Origin: JBQLZO01 sp052168315
Lineage (GTDB): Bacteria > Planctomycetota > Phycisphaerae > Phycisphaerales > UBA1924
Length of the DNA: 64,000 nucleotides
Direction: 5' to 3'
Assembly: GCA_052168315.1 (NCBI GenBank)
Contig: JBQLZO010000062.1
Location: 83,806-147,805, forward strand
The notes beneath the pieces were generated by a model. That model did not search any database and was not told where the DNA came from. It was given only the letters and a program-made list of their open reading frames with translations. Within the stretch, counting starts at the first letter, position 1; the number at the start of each line of letters is the position of its first letter. Below, piece after piece: positions 9,037 to 16,997 of this stretch. The translations under genes were made by a program, and so were the position numbers.

Positions 9037-10182
9037 TCAGGAACGCATCCCGCCGTACATCCCCCACGCGATCGGGAGCAGCACCAGTGCCGGCACCATC
9101 GCCCCCATCGCCGGCGGCACGCCCGGATACGCCACATTCGGCGCCGCCGCGGCCGCCACCAGCCCCAGCCCCGCCACCGGCGCCGCCCGCAGCGTCGCGC
9201 CCAGAAGCCCCCGCGGCATCCGCAGCAGGAACAGCGGCATCGCCGCCACCAGCACCAGCCCGTTGCTCAGAACCACACCCACGCGCCCCCACCGCGCCCG
9301 CTCGAGCCGCGCGGTCGCCGCCGGCTCCAGCCCCCCCACCGACACGATCTCGCCGATCTCCGACCACGACAGGTGAGCGCCGAACCCCTCCATCCACTTC
9401 ACCCGAAGCCGCGTCGGATCCAGCACCGTCTCGTACGCCTCGATCGGCGTCCCACGCCCATCGCCCGCGCCTCCACCCGCGCCGTCCATCGCCAGGTACC
9501 ACCCGTCGGTCAGCGACCACCGCCCCGACCCCTCACCCTCCCAGCGCGCTTCGCTCGCACGCAGATGCCCCAACACGCCGGACTCCGGATCGCGCAGCCA
9601 GATGTTCACCCCGCCCAGCACGCCCGCCTCCGGATCGAACGACACCGCGTGCCAGACGCTCCCCCGCTCATCCTCGGCCAGCGTCACCGCGATCGACGAC
9701 ACCTCCCCGCGCCCGATGTCCTGAACGCTCCGCCCCAGCCGATCCGCGATCGATGGAATCACCACCTCCTGGTTCACCAGCTGCGCCGCCAGCACCACCG
9801 CACCGACCAGAAAAAACGACCGCGACACCCGGAACAACGAGATCCCGCTCGCCAGCATCGCCACGATCTCACGCTGCTTCACCAGCTGCGACGCCGTGAA
9901 CCCGAGCCCGCCGATCAGCAGCAGCCCCGACAACGCGTTGAACAGCTGCAGCATCCTCGGCCACCACAGCTCCCACACCGCCCACGCCGTCCACACCGCC
10001 CTCAGCCAGCCCGAGACATCCTCCGCCGAGTCCGCGCCCGACCCCAGCAGCAGCCCGGCGCGCACGAATAGCCGCAGGTTCAGGAACGCATCGATCGTCA
10101 CCGTGAACAGCACGAACACCACCGCGAGCAGCACGATGTTCGTCGCGTACAGGCGGGCGATGTACCAGGTCAGTGTCGGCAT
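9037..10182 (-). CDS. LptF/LptG family permease
   Basis: A protein of 381 residues with the YjgP/YjgQ layout: N-terminal YIARLYATNIVLLAVVFVLFT helix, two more helices before about residue 110 (including FTASQLVKQREIVAMLASG, the conserved cytoplasmic loop), a periplasmic beta-jellyroll (about 120-285), and three C-terminal helices. LptF/LptG form the transmembrane part of the transporter that extracts lipopolysaccharide from the inner membrane, driven by the ATPase LptB. Only one of the pair is here and F versus G cannot be decided. It follows the HEAT-repeat gene by 28 nt on the same strand. Confidence 0.88.
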   Translation of the reverse strand: MPTLTWYIARLYATNIVLLAVVFVLFTVTIDAFLNLRLFVRAGLLLGSGADSAEDVSGWLRAVWTAWAVWELWWPRMLQLFNALSGLLLIGGLGFTASQLVKQREIVAMLASGISLFRVSRSFFLVGAVVLAAQLVNQEVVIPSIADRLGRSVQDIGRGEVSSIAVTLAEDERGSVWHAVSFDPEAGVLGGVNIWLRDPESGVLGHLRASEARWEGEGSGRWSLTDGWYLAMDGAGGGAGDGRGTPIEAYETVLDPTRLRVKWMEGFGAHLSWSEIGEIVSVGGLEPAATARLERARWGRVGVVLSNGLVLVAAMPLFLLRMPRGLLGATLRAAPVAGLGLVAAAAAPNVAYPGVPPAMGAMVPALVLLPIAWGMYGGMRS

Positions 10183-10210
10183 GCCTGCGGATCCGCACCC
10201 CCCGGCGGCC

Positions 10211-12454
10211 TCAGCGACCCAGGATCACCGGCACCGCCTGCTCGCCCGCCGCCCGCAGCGCGCCCAGCACCTCCGCGGCCGCACGCGCCGATTCCAGGTC
10301 GCCGACCAGCAGCAGGTCCGCCAGCGCCTCGATCTGGCGATCCTCGCTCAGCGGGCCGCAACGCCGCGCGCTCGCCGCGGCCGTGTTCAGCAGCAGCACC
10401 TGCTCGTTCCCCTCGCTCTGCAGCGCCGCGTCCAGCAGAGCGGTCTGCGCACGCGACTCGCAGATGTACCCCAGCACATCCGCCAGCTCCAGGCGGATCA
10501 GCCCCGACGACTCGTTGAGCGCCGCGATCAGCGCGGTCCCCGCATCGTTGATCGACAACGCCGAGCTCCGACCGATCGCCAGCCGGCGCAGCGCCTCGAT
10601 CGCCTCCAGCGCCGCATCCTCGGCCGCCTCATCGCTCAGGACCTCGCCCGAGGCGCTGCCCACCGCCTGCACCGCCGCCGCCGCGAGCTGCGACTCGGAC
10701 AACCCCGGCCGCACCATCGTGCTGATCACATCGCCCGAGAGACGGTTGTTGAACCGGACCTGGTCCTCCAGCGACAGGAACACCAGCGCCGGCGTCGCCC
10801 GCAGCGAGGGCTCGCCTCGCAGCGCCTCGCTCGCCGCAACGCCCACCTCGCCCGGAAGGTCGATCACCGCGATGTCCACGCCCGGCGTCGCCGCAACATC
10901 CGACATCGCGTCGTTCAGGCTCCGCGTCGGCGGGAGCACCGTGAACCCCTCCGACTCCAGCGCCGCACGCAGGAACTGCTGGCGATCCACATCCTCAGCC
11001 AGCACAAGCGCGTACCGCACGCCCGACTCCCGGATGAACCCCGCCAGCGTCGGCACCACCCGCTCGGCCCCGATGAACCCGCGCTCGGGCATCGAACGGG
11101 CCAGCGCCAGCGCCGCCTCGAAGCGAACCATCCGGTCCGGGTAGGTCAGCGCCCGCACCAGCGGCGTCTGGGCGCTCTCGCCCTCCACCAACCCCGCGCC
11201 GCCGATCGAGCTGTCCAGCGCCGCGATCAACGCACGCACCAGCTGCGTGTCGCCATCCTCCAGCGCCAGATCCAGCGCCCGCTGCGTCGAGCCCGCGCCC
11301 GCCAGCGTCGCGAAGAACACCGCATCACGGTCCTCCGAGTCGTACAACGGGTTCGGCGTCTCGCCCGACTCGGACAGCTCACGCGCGAAGTTCGCCGCGA
11401 TCCACACCGCCAGCGCATCGCCGTTTGATGCGTCCTGCGACAGCGCCCGCTCGGCCATCTGCATCGCCATCGTCTCGTGGTACACCACCGTCTCGATCGG
11501 CAGCGGCGTCAGGCCCACCTCCGGCGTGAAGTTCCAGATCAGCTGGAAATCCTCGCCGGGGAACGAGAGCAGCCCGCCCACAACCCGGCGCCGACCATCG
11601 AAGTACGAACGCGCCTGCGTCTGGTACAGCACCGAAGACCGCACGCTCGCGTCGTAGGTCCCCGTGATCGCCCGGATCGCGTTCTGCGCCTCGCTCCGAA
11701 CCGTCGGCGCGGTGCCCTCCGCGTTGGCCAGCTCGTACAGCGCCGGCAGCGCCAGCGGGTTGCCCACCTGACCCAGAATGATCGCGATCCGCTCCTGAAC
11801 CTCCGGGAGCGACGCCGGCAGCGCCGCCAGCAGCGGCTTGACCGCGTCCGAGCCCAGCCGCTCCAGCATCCGCTGCGCCCGGGCCCGCATCCGCAGGTCC
11901 TGACCGCCCGAGAGCAGATCGAACAACTGCGGCACCGCGTACTCGCCCGCCGAGATCAGCCGCTGCGTCGCCAGCTGCTCCGCGCGCATCCCCTGGTCGA
12001 GCATCGCGATGCTCTCGGAGATCCGCTGCGGGCTCCGCGCACGATCGTCGAGACCGGTCTCATACTTCTTCCAAAGCGCCGCCGCGTCGGCCTCAAGCTC
12101 GGGCACCACCAGCGCCCGCCGGTACGCCTCGTCGAACCGAGCGGCCAGCCCGGGAGCATCACCGATGATCGCCGCCAACTCCGTCGCCTCGATGTCCATC
12201 TCGAGCAGCGCCCGGATGTTCGCCTGCGCCAGCTCGTACTTCGCCACCGTCACGAAGAACACGAAGTCCTCCACCAGGCGCTGCACGGAAGGACGCGAAG
12301 CCTCGCCGGCCGCCCCATCCTGCCGCGCCATCGCCGACGCGGACGCCGTCGAGGGCACACCAAGCATCCCGCACCCCACCGCGAGCGAGCCCGCAACAAG
12401 AGACGCAGCCAGAACGGGACGGACACGGGCGGTGTTGCAACGATCGTGAGGCAC
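10211..12454 (-). CDS. Exported HEAT-repeat protein with a degenerate receiver-like domain
   Basis: A protein of 747 residues. No ATG precedes the signal region; the GTG at 12454 is chosen because AGGGAG lies about 8 nt upstream. The hydrophobic stretch VLAASLVAGSLAVGCGML suggests a signal peptide, possibly a lipoprotein cleaved before Cys. Residues about 130-270 hold HEAT/PBS-like helical pairs (VPQLFDLL..., AVKPLLAALP..., ALPALYELA...). Residues about 480-600 begin VRYALVLAEDVDRQQFL and contain VDIAVIDLPG, resembling a response-regulator receiver with a retained Asp but no clear Lys. A further helical-repeat block ends the protein. It lies 28 nt before an LptF/G gene. Function unknown. Confidence 0.72.
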   Translation of the reverse strand: MPHDRCNTARVRPVLAASLVAGSLAVGCGMLGVPSTASASAMARQDGAAGEASRPSVQRLVEDFVFFVTVAKYELAQANIRALLEMDIEATELAAIIGDAPGLAARFDEAYRRALVVPELEADAAALWKKYETGLDDRARSPQRISESIAMLDQGMRAEQLATQRLISAGEYAVPQLFDLLSGGQDLRMRARAQRMLERLGSDAVKPLLAALPASLPEVQERIAIILGQVGNPLALPALYELANAEGTAPTVRSEAQNAIRAITGTYDASVRSSVLYQTQARSYFDGRRRVVGGLLSFPGEDFQLIWNFTPEVGLTPLPIETVVYHETMAMQMAERALSQDASNGDALAVWIAANFARELSESGETPNPLYDSEDRDAVFFATLAGAGSTQRALDLALEDGDTQLVRALIAALDSSIGGAGLVEGESAQTPLVRALTYPDRMVRFEAALALARSMPERGFIGAERVVPTLAGFIRESGVRYALVLAEDVDRQQFLRAALESEGFTVLPPTRSLNDAMSDVAATPGVDIAVIDLPGEVGVAASEALRGEPSLRATPALVFLSLEDQVRFNNRLSGDVISTMVRPGLSESQLAAAAVQAVGSASGEVLSDEAAEDAALEAIEALRRLAIGRSSALSINDAGTALIAALNESSGLIRLELADVLGYICESRAQTALLDAALQSEGNEQVLLLNTAAASARRCGPLSEDRQIEALADLLLVGDLESARAAAEVLGALRAAGEQAVPVILGR

Positions 12455-13037
12455 TGGGGACTCCCTGTCCTGGACTCCGGGCGATACGCACGAGACCCAC
12501 CCATCCGGGGGCGGGCGCCACGCCCGACGAGCGGCCGCGGATTCGATACGCGAACGAAACACAACCACGCCACAGACGCGGGCCCACACCCGCGGCAGAA
12601 CGCGATCGAAGGGCGAGCAATCTACTTCCGCCCCAAGCGGAGCGTCAACCGAGCCACCTCCACCACCCAGGCATCCCGATCCCGGGACGACGCGATCGGA
12701 CCCTCCACAGCAACGGCCGCAGCCCCCGCCGAGCACGCCACCAGCCGTTCGCCCTCAGCCTCGCCCCTGTTCCCCGCCACACACCCCGCACGCCTTCCCG
12801 ATTTCGGTGCCCACGCCCCACCCCCACCCCGCCTTCCGGCGAATCGAGCCCCCGCCCGAGTGGACCCGCACACCCCTTCCGGGTCCGCCCGCTGATCGAA
12901 CTTGCGCAGACCCCCGCCCCGCACGGTCAAGGCCCGCACCCCCCGCGTCGATACCTCCGCCACCGGCCAGCGACCGCCCACGGATGGGCCCGGCCCGCAC
13001 GCCGACCGCGAACGCCCCACACCGATCGAGGTGCTCT
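12455..13037. other. 583-bp divergent intergenic region
   Basis: This separates the minus-strand HEAT gene and the plus-strand HTH-receiver gene and must hold both promoters. Open frames cross it on both strands, but their translations are Arg/Pro/Gly-rich shadows with no start signal. I see no RNA gene, repeat or clear promoter in it. Confidence 0.5.
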
Positions 13038-13619
13038 ATGCAGTGGTTCGAAAAGGAAGTCCTGACCACCGGCGAAGTCGCCAAGCTCTGCAATGTCGCG
13101 CCGAGAACGGTCAGCAAGTGGTTCGACTCGGGCCAGCTCGAAGGCTTCCGGATCCCCGGATCACGCGATCGACGCATCCCCACCAAGAACCTCATGCGCT
13201 TCATGAAGGCCAACAACATCCCCATGGACGGCGTCTTCTCGGGCCGCCCCCGCGTCCTCGTCGTCGACGACGCCTCGGAAGTCACCCAGCAGCTCGCCGA
13301 ACTCCTCAAGCAGCAGGGCCGGTACGATGTCCGCACCGCCTCCAACCCCTTCCTCGCCGGCATGGAGTGCGAGCGCTTCCGCCCCCATGTCATTCTCCTG
13401 GACATCCACCTCGGCGACACCGAACCCAACGCCTTCACCCGCGCCATCCGCTCCAACGACGAACTCGCCGTCACACGCATCGTCGCCATGTCCGGCAAAC
13501 TGACCGACGGCCAGCTCGCCTCCCTCCGCATGCAGGGCTACGACGGCTACCTCAAGAAGCCCTTCGCTGGACGCCAGGTCATCGAAGAGATCGAGAAGGC
13601 CAACGCCCTCATCCACTGA
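13038..13619 (+). CDS. HTH (excisionase/MerR-like) plus response-regulator receiver protein
   Basis: A protein of 193 residues from the ATG at 13038 (GAGGTG just upstream); the longer frame is discarded because the added part is Pro/Arg-rich. Residues 9-60 are a DNA-binding helix-turn-helix of the HTH_17 type (TTGEVAKLCNVAPRTVSKWF...). Residues 70-190 are a CheY-like receiver with acidic pair D77/D78, phospho-acceptor D122 (VILLDIHLGD), S152 and KKPF (K173/174). The DNA-binding part is N-terminal, the reverse of most response regulators. No sensor kinase is adjacent. Confidence 0.85.
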   Translation: MQWFEKEVLTTGEVAKLCNVAPRTVSKWFDSGQLEGFRIPGSRDRRIPTKNLMRFMKANNIPMDGVFSGRPRVLVVDDASEVTQQLAELLKQQGRYDVRTASNPFLAGMECERFRPHVILLDIHLGDTEPNAFTRAIRSNDELAVTRIVAMSGKLTDGQLASLRMQGYDGYLKKPFAGRQVIEEIEKANALIH

Positions 13620-13680
13620 GCGAACGAGCGATTCGCCCAGCCCGGGCCGCATCGTCCTCACCATTCCGACCACATCCACC

Positions 13681-13707
13681 GACGCCCTCCGCCCCACGGA
13701 GGGCGTC
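13681..13707 (+). terminator. Hairpin after the HTH-receiver gene
   Basis: A perfect 11-bp GC-rich stem (13681-13691 with 13697-13707) and a 5-nt loop, 61 nt after the stop codon. There is no T tract, so it could be a Rho-dependent or simply stalling structure. Confidence 0.5.
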
Positions 13708-13733
13708 GTCGCGCGCCGACCCCCAAAACGAAC

Positions 13734-13756
13734 ATCCCCCGCCGGCGGCGGGGGAT
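13734..13756 (-). terminator. Terminator of the tRNA-Ala gene
   Basis: A perfect 10-bp stem (13734-13743 with 13747-13756) and a 3-nt loop, read on the minus strand about 18 nt beyond the tRNA 3' end. On that strand it is followed by the T-rich GTTCGTTTTG, so it fits an intrinsic terminator of the tRNA transcript. Confidence 0.65.
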
Positions 13757-13774
13757 GCTTCGACAAAGATCAAG

Positions 13775-13847
13775 TGGAGCGGATGAGGGTCGAACTCACA
13801 ACCTCCTCGATGCGACCGAGGCGCTCTCCCAATTGAGCTACCGCCCC
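13775..13847 (-). tRNA. tRNA-Ala, anticodon CGC
   Basis: 73 nt read on the minus strand, 3' CCA not encoded. It folds as a full cloverleaf: acceptor GGGGCGG with CCGCTCC, D stem GCTC/GAGC, anticodon stem CCTCG/CGAGG around the 7-nt loop GTCGCAT (anticodon CGC, codon GCG), 5-nt variable loop, T stem GTGAG/CTCAT with TTCGACC loop, discriminator A. The acceptor contains the G3:U70 wobble pair, the main identity element for alanyl-tRNA synthetase, which settles the identity. A hairpin with a T-rich tail follows. Confidence 0.96.
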
Positions 13848-13964
13848 AAACAAACCGCCGGCACGCCGCGCGGAACCCGCGCCGCCGTCGGGCCAGAAAA
13901 ATAGGCGCTCCCGCCGCGCCCCGCCACTCCGCACCCACCACACACCCACCCCGCCCCATCTTCA

Positions 13965-13979
13965 TGCAAACTATTTGCA
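13965..13979. promoter_or_regulatory. Candidate Fur-superfamily operator
   Basis: TGCAAA-CTA-TTTGCA, a perfect 6-3-6 inverted repeat in a short AT-rich island within GC-rich DNA, 120 nt upstream of the metal-binding lipoprotein gene. Fur-family sites in alphaproteobacteria (Mur/Fur type) have a very similar TGCAA..TTGCA core. The binding protein in this organism is unknown; a Fur homologue is encoded at 26064. Confidence 0.5.
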
Positions 13980-14098
13980 CATTTGTCCCGGCACGCCAAT
14001 CATCCCCTCGCACACCCTCTCCCATCCGACCCGCCCCGCGCCCCTCCTCCCCATACGATCGCGCGCCCCAGCGATCGCGTCAACGGAGCCACCCCGCC

Positions 14099-15148
14099 AT
14101 GCCCGCTCCTTTCACCCGCCACACCCGACCGCCCGCCCGCCTCGCCCGGGCGCTGGCGCTCCTGATCGCCCTCCCGCTCTTGGCCATCGCCGCGTGCGGC
14201 CCCGCCGACGACCACGCCGCACCACCCGACGACCAATCCTCATCCTCGCCCCCCACCGCCGACACCATCCACGCCGCCGACACCCCATCCCCATCAGACC
14301 AACTCCGCATCGTCGTCTCCATCCCCCCACTGGCGTGGGTCGCCCGCGGGCTCGCGCCCGACTCGGCCCGCATCACCACCCTCCTCCGACCCGGCGCTTC
14401 CGAGCACGGCTTCGAGATCACCCCCGCACAGGTCATCGCCATCCGCGATGCCGACATCGTCTTCCTCGCCGGCTTCGGGCTCGAGCCCCGCATCGATGCC
14501 GCCCTCGCCCGATTCCCCAACCAGCAGCGCCGCATCGTCCGGCTCGAAGACTCCGTCCCCGAACAATTCCGGCTCGCCGCCGCGGCGTGCTGCCCCCTCC
14601 ACGCCGACGAAGCACACGACCACGACCACCACCACACCTACACCGCCGACCCGCACGCCTGGCTCGATCCCATCCTCATGGCCCGCTTCATCGACGATGC
14701 CGCCACCGCATTCAACGATCCTCCGGCCGATCCCTCCGCGCCACCGCTCTCTGAGCGCATCGCCGCGCTCCAGGCCGAGTGCGCCCAGGTCCACCAGCAC
14801 TATGTCCAGACGCTCACACCGCTCGAGCACCGCTCCATCGTCGTGATGCACAACGCGTACAACTACCTCGCCGCCCGGTACGGGCTCGAGATCGTCGCCG
14901 TCATCCGCCCCGTCGAGACCGCCGAGCCCACCCCCGCCGACCTCGCCAACGCCAACAACGCCATCAACCAGCACGCCGTGAGGGCCATCTTCTCAGAGCC
15001 CCAGTTCCCCCTCGGCCCGGCCCGCCGACTCGCCGAACTCACCGGCGTCCGCCTCGAAACCCTCGACCCCCTCGGCGACCACGACTGGCCCGCCACCATG
15101 CACAAGAACCTCGATGCGCTCCAGAGAGCCCTCGCGCCCGGCGACTGA
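14099..15148 (+). CDS. Metal ABC transporter substrate-binding lipoprotein (ZnuA/AztC-like)
   Basis: A protein of 349 residues. The ATG at 14099 gives a lipoprotein signal ending LLAIAAC with the acylated Cys at 33; a disordered Ser/Thr/Pro linker follows. The mature part is a cluster A-I metal-binding protein: VVSIPPLAWVARGL, GASEHGFEITPAQ (metal-ligand His), a His/Asp-rich loop HDHDHHHTY (about 172-180) and PHAWLDP. The usual third ligand region (VVMHNAYNYLAARYGL) is present. It should capture Zn2+ or Mn2+ outside the inner membrane. No permease or ATPase gene is next to it, so the transporter partners lie elsewhere. A Fur-type inverted repeat sits 120 nt upstream. Confidence 0.88.
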   Translation: MPAPFTRHTRPPARLARALALLIALPLLAIAACGPADDHAAPPDDQSSSSPPTADTIHAADTPSPSDQLRIVVSIPPLAWVARGLAPDSARITTLLRPGASEHGFEITPAQVIAIRDADIVFLAGFGLEPRIDAALARFPNQQRRIVRLEDSVPEQFRLAAAACCPLHADEAHDHDHHHTYTADPHAWLDPILMARFIDDAATAFNDPPADPSAPPLSERIAALQAECAQVHQHYVQTLTPLEHRSIVVMHNAYNYLAARYGLEIVAVIRPVETAEPTPADLANANNAINQHAVRAIFSEPQFPLGPARRLAELTGVRLETLDPLGDHDWPATMHKNLDALQRALAPGD

Positions 15149-15175
15149 CACAAGCCCCGGTACCATCGCCACACC

Positions 15176-15215
15176 CCCCACCAAACCTCACCCCTCCCCA
15201 CCAAACCTCACCCCC
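15176..15215. repeat. Tandem 20-bp duplication
   Basis: CCACCAAACCTCACCCC occurs twice with a period of 20 nt in the short gap before the crotonase gene. It is too short and C-rich to assign a role. Confidence 0.6.
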
Positions 15216-15236
15216 ACCCACCCCACGAGCCCCGCC

Positions 15237-15983
15237 ATGCCCGAACTCGCAACCCTCCAGCGCGAAGGGCCCATCGCCCGGCTCACACTCAACCGGCCGG
15301 ACAAGCGCAACGCCCTCTCGCTCGACCTGCTCGAAGCGCTCCTCCACCACGCCCAGGCCCTCCACGCCCAACCCGACAACACCACCGTCTGCATCCTCTC
15401 GGGCCAGGGCCCGGCCTTCTGCGCTGGAATGGACCTCAAGGCCGTCCTCAACGAGCCCGGCGCGCCGCTCAGGCTCCTCTCGGCCATCGCGGAACTCTCC
15501 ATCGCCATCCGCACCCTCCCCATGGTCGTGCTCGCCAAGGCCCACGGCGCCGCCATCGGCGGCGGATGCGGGCTCATCGCCGTCGCCGACATCGCCATCA
15601 CGCACCCCGATGCCAAGCTCGGATACCCCGAAGTGGACCTCGGCGTCTGCCCCGCCGTCGTCGCCCCATGGCTCGTCCAGCGCGTCGGCCCCGGTCGCGC
15701 GCGCCGCATCCTCCTCGCCGGCGGGCTCCTCACCGGACACCAGGCCCTCGAACTCGGGCTCGTCGATGAGAGCATCGAACGCGCAGCCCTCGACGAGCGC
15801 TGCGAAGCGCTGGCCGCCAACCTCGCCAAGTCCGGCGTCCAGGCCGTCCGCGCCACCAAGGCCCTGCTCAACGACCTCGAAACCCCCGACATCCATGACG
15901 CCGTCCGGCGCGGCGCTCACATCTCCGCCGAAGTCATCGCCGGCCCCGAAGCCCAGGAACGGCTGAGCAAGATCTACGCCTGA
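15237..15983 (+). CDS. Enoyl-CoA hydratase/isomerase (crotonase) family protein
   Basis: A protein of 248 residues, typical for the family; the ATG at 15237 is chosen because the conserved N-terminal strand (GPIARLTLNRPDKRNALS) follows directly. PAFCAGMDLKAV and AAIGGGCGLIAVADIAI build the CoA oxyanion hole, and GYPEVDLGVCPAVV covers the usual catalytic Glu region. The exact reaction (hydratase, methylglutaconyl-CoA hydratase or other) cannot be fixed. There is no beta-oxidation gene nearby. Confidence 0.87.
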   Translation: MPELATLQREGPIARLTLNRPDKRNALSLDLLEALLHHAQALHAQPDNTTVCILSGQGPAFCAGMDLKAVLNEPGAPLRLLSAIAELSIAIRTLPMVVLAKAHGAAIGGGCGLIAVADIAITHPDAKLGYPEVDLGVCPAVVAPWLVQRVGPGRARRILLAGGLLTGHQALELGLVDESIERAALDERCEALAANLAKSGVQAVRATKALLNDLETPDIHDAVRRGAHISAEVIAGPEAQERLSKIYA

Positions 15984-16020
15984 CACGCCCCCACCCATCT
16001 CCCCCCCGCGGGAGCGCCCC

Positions 16021-16467
16021 ATGCCCGCCCGCACCTCATTCCAACGACTCGCGCGACGCGAACTCCCCGAGGCCCAGCGCCTCCCGCCGGGCGAGCGCTG
16101 GCGACTCAACGAGCACATCTACCGCCAGCAGATCGGCGCGGGGCTGGCATGGATGGCCCCCGTCGCCTGCCTGCTCTTCCTCGCCATGATGTTCGCCCCG
16201 TCCCTGCTCGCCCGGTTCAACATCCCGAGCCCCATCGCCATGGTGCTCATCATCGTCGCCGGCTTCACCGCGCAGTTCATCGCGCTGGCCATCTACCAGA
16301 AACGCGAGGGCCACCGCATCGTCTGGAAGGCGCTCAACCGCTGCGGATGCCGCACCTGCCCGCGATGTGGGTACGACTGCCGGAACACCGAACCGCCCAT
16401 CTGCCCCGAATGCGGCGGATCACTGGAAGACGCGGCCGCGTACCGCCCCGGGGGCGCGGAGCCATGA
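16021..16467 (+). CDS. Two-helix membrane protein with C-terminal zinc ribbon (copy 1)
   Basis: A protein of 148 residues with GGGAG 6 nt before the ATG. Two adjacent hydrophobic helices (about 42-62 and 66-88) are followed by CRTCPRCGYDC and ICPECGG, four-Cys zinc-ribbon knuckles. Short membrane proteins with this GYDxR-like ribbon are common in planctomycetes and unassigned. Its stop overlaps the next start (ATGA), and the next gene has the same architecture, so the pair arose by duplication. Confidence 0.7.
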   Translation: MPARTSFQRLARRELPEAQRLPPGERWRLNEHIYRQQIGAGLAWMAPVACLLFLAMMFAPSLLARFNIPSPIAMVLIIVAGFTAQFIALAIYQKREGHRIVWKALNRCGCRTCPRCGYDCRNTEPPICPECGGSLEDAAAYRPGGAEP

Positions 16468-16961
16468 CCATGCCGGACCGCACCCGAACCCCGCTCAAGC
16501 ACGCCGATCCGCACTCGCCGCTCTGGGATCTTGAAGCCGTGCGGCGTGTGCCGCCCGAGTCGCGCCCGGCGGTCATCCGCACCATCGTCAAACTGCAGGA
16601 TGACGACCCGGTGTTCCGAGCATTCAACTCGATCGCCCTCGCCGGAATCGGCGTGCTGGCGGCGAACGCCATGGTGCTCCTGCTCGGCGCTTACAGGCTC
16701 GAACCGTCCGCCTACTTCGGCGCGCCGCTGGTGTTCATCGGGCTCCTCCCCGTGATATTCCCGCAGCTCGTCGCACGCCGACGCCAGCGACTGGCCTGCG
16801 AGGCCCTGAGCATCTGCGGCCACCCCACCTGCGAGCGCTGCGGGTACGACTGCCGATTCGTCCCCGCCGCCGTGTGCCCCGAATGCGGACACCCGCTCAC
16901 CCTCGCGCCCACGCCGCCCGACCACGCCCAGATTCCCGCCACCCGGGCACCGACACATTGA
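16464..16961 (+). CDS. Two-helix membrane protein with C-terminal zinc ribbon (copy 2)
   Basis: A protein of 165 residues overlapping the previous gene by 4 nt (ATGA), so translation is probably coupled. N-terminal soluble segment (about 1-50), two helices (about 55-75 and 82-105), then CERCGYDCRF and VCPECGHPL. It is a diverged paralogue of the preceding protein. No enzyme motif is visible; the two may form a heteromer, which is inference from the coupling only. Confidence 0.7.
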   Translation: MTMPDRTRTPLKHADPHSPLWDLEAVRRVPPESRPAVIRTIVKLQDDDPVFRAFNSIALAGIGVLAANAMVLLLGAYRLEPSAYFGAPLVFIGLLPVIFPQLVARRRQRLACEALSICGHPTCERCGYDCRFVPAAVCPECGHPLTLAPTPPDHAQIPATRAPTH

Positions 16962-16997
16962 CTTGCCATCGGCGGACCACCACCCGACGATCCCCAC

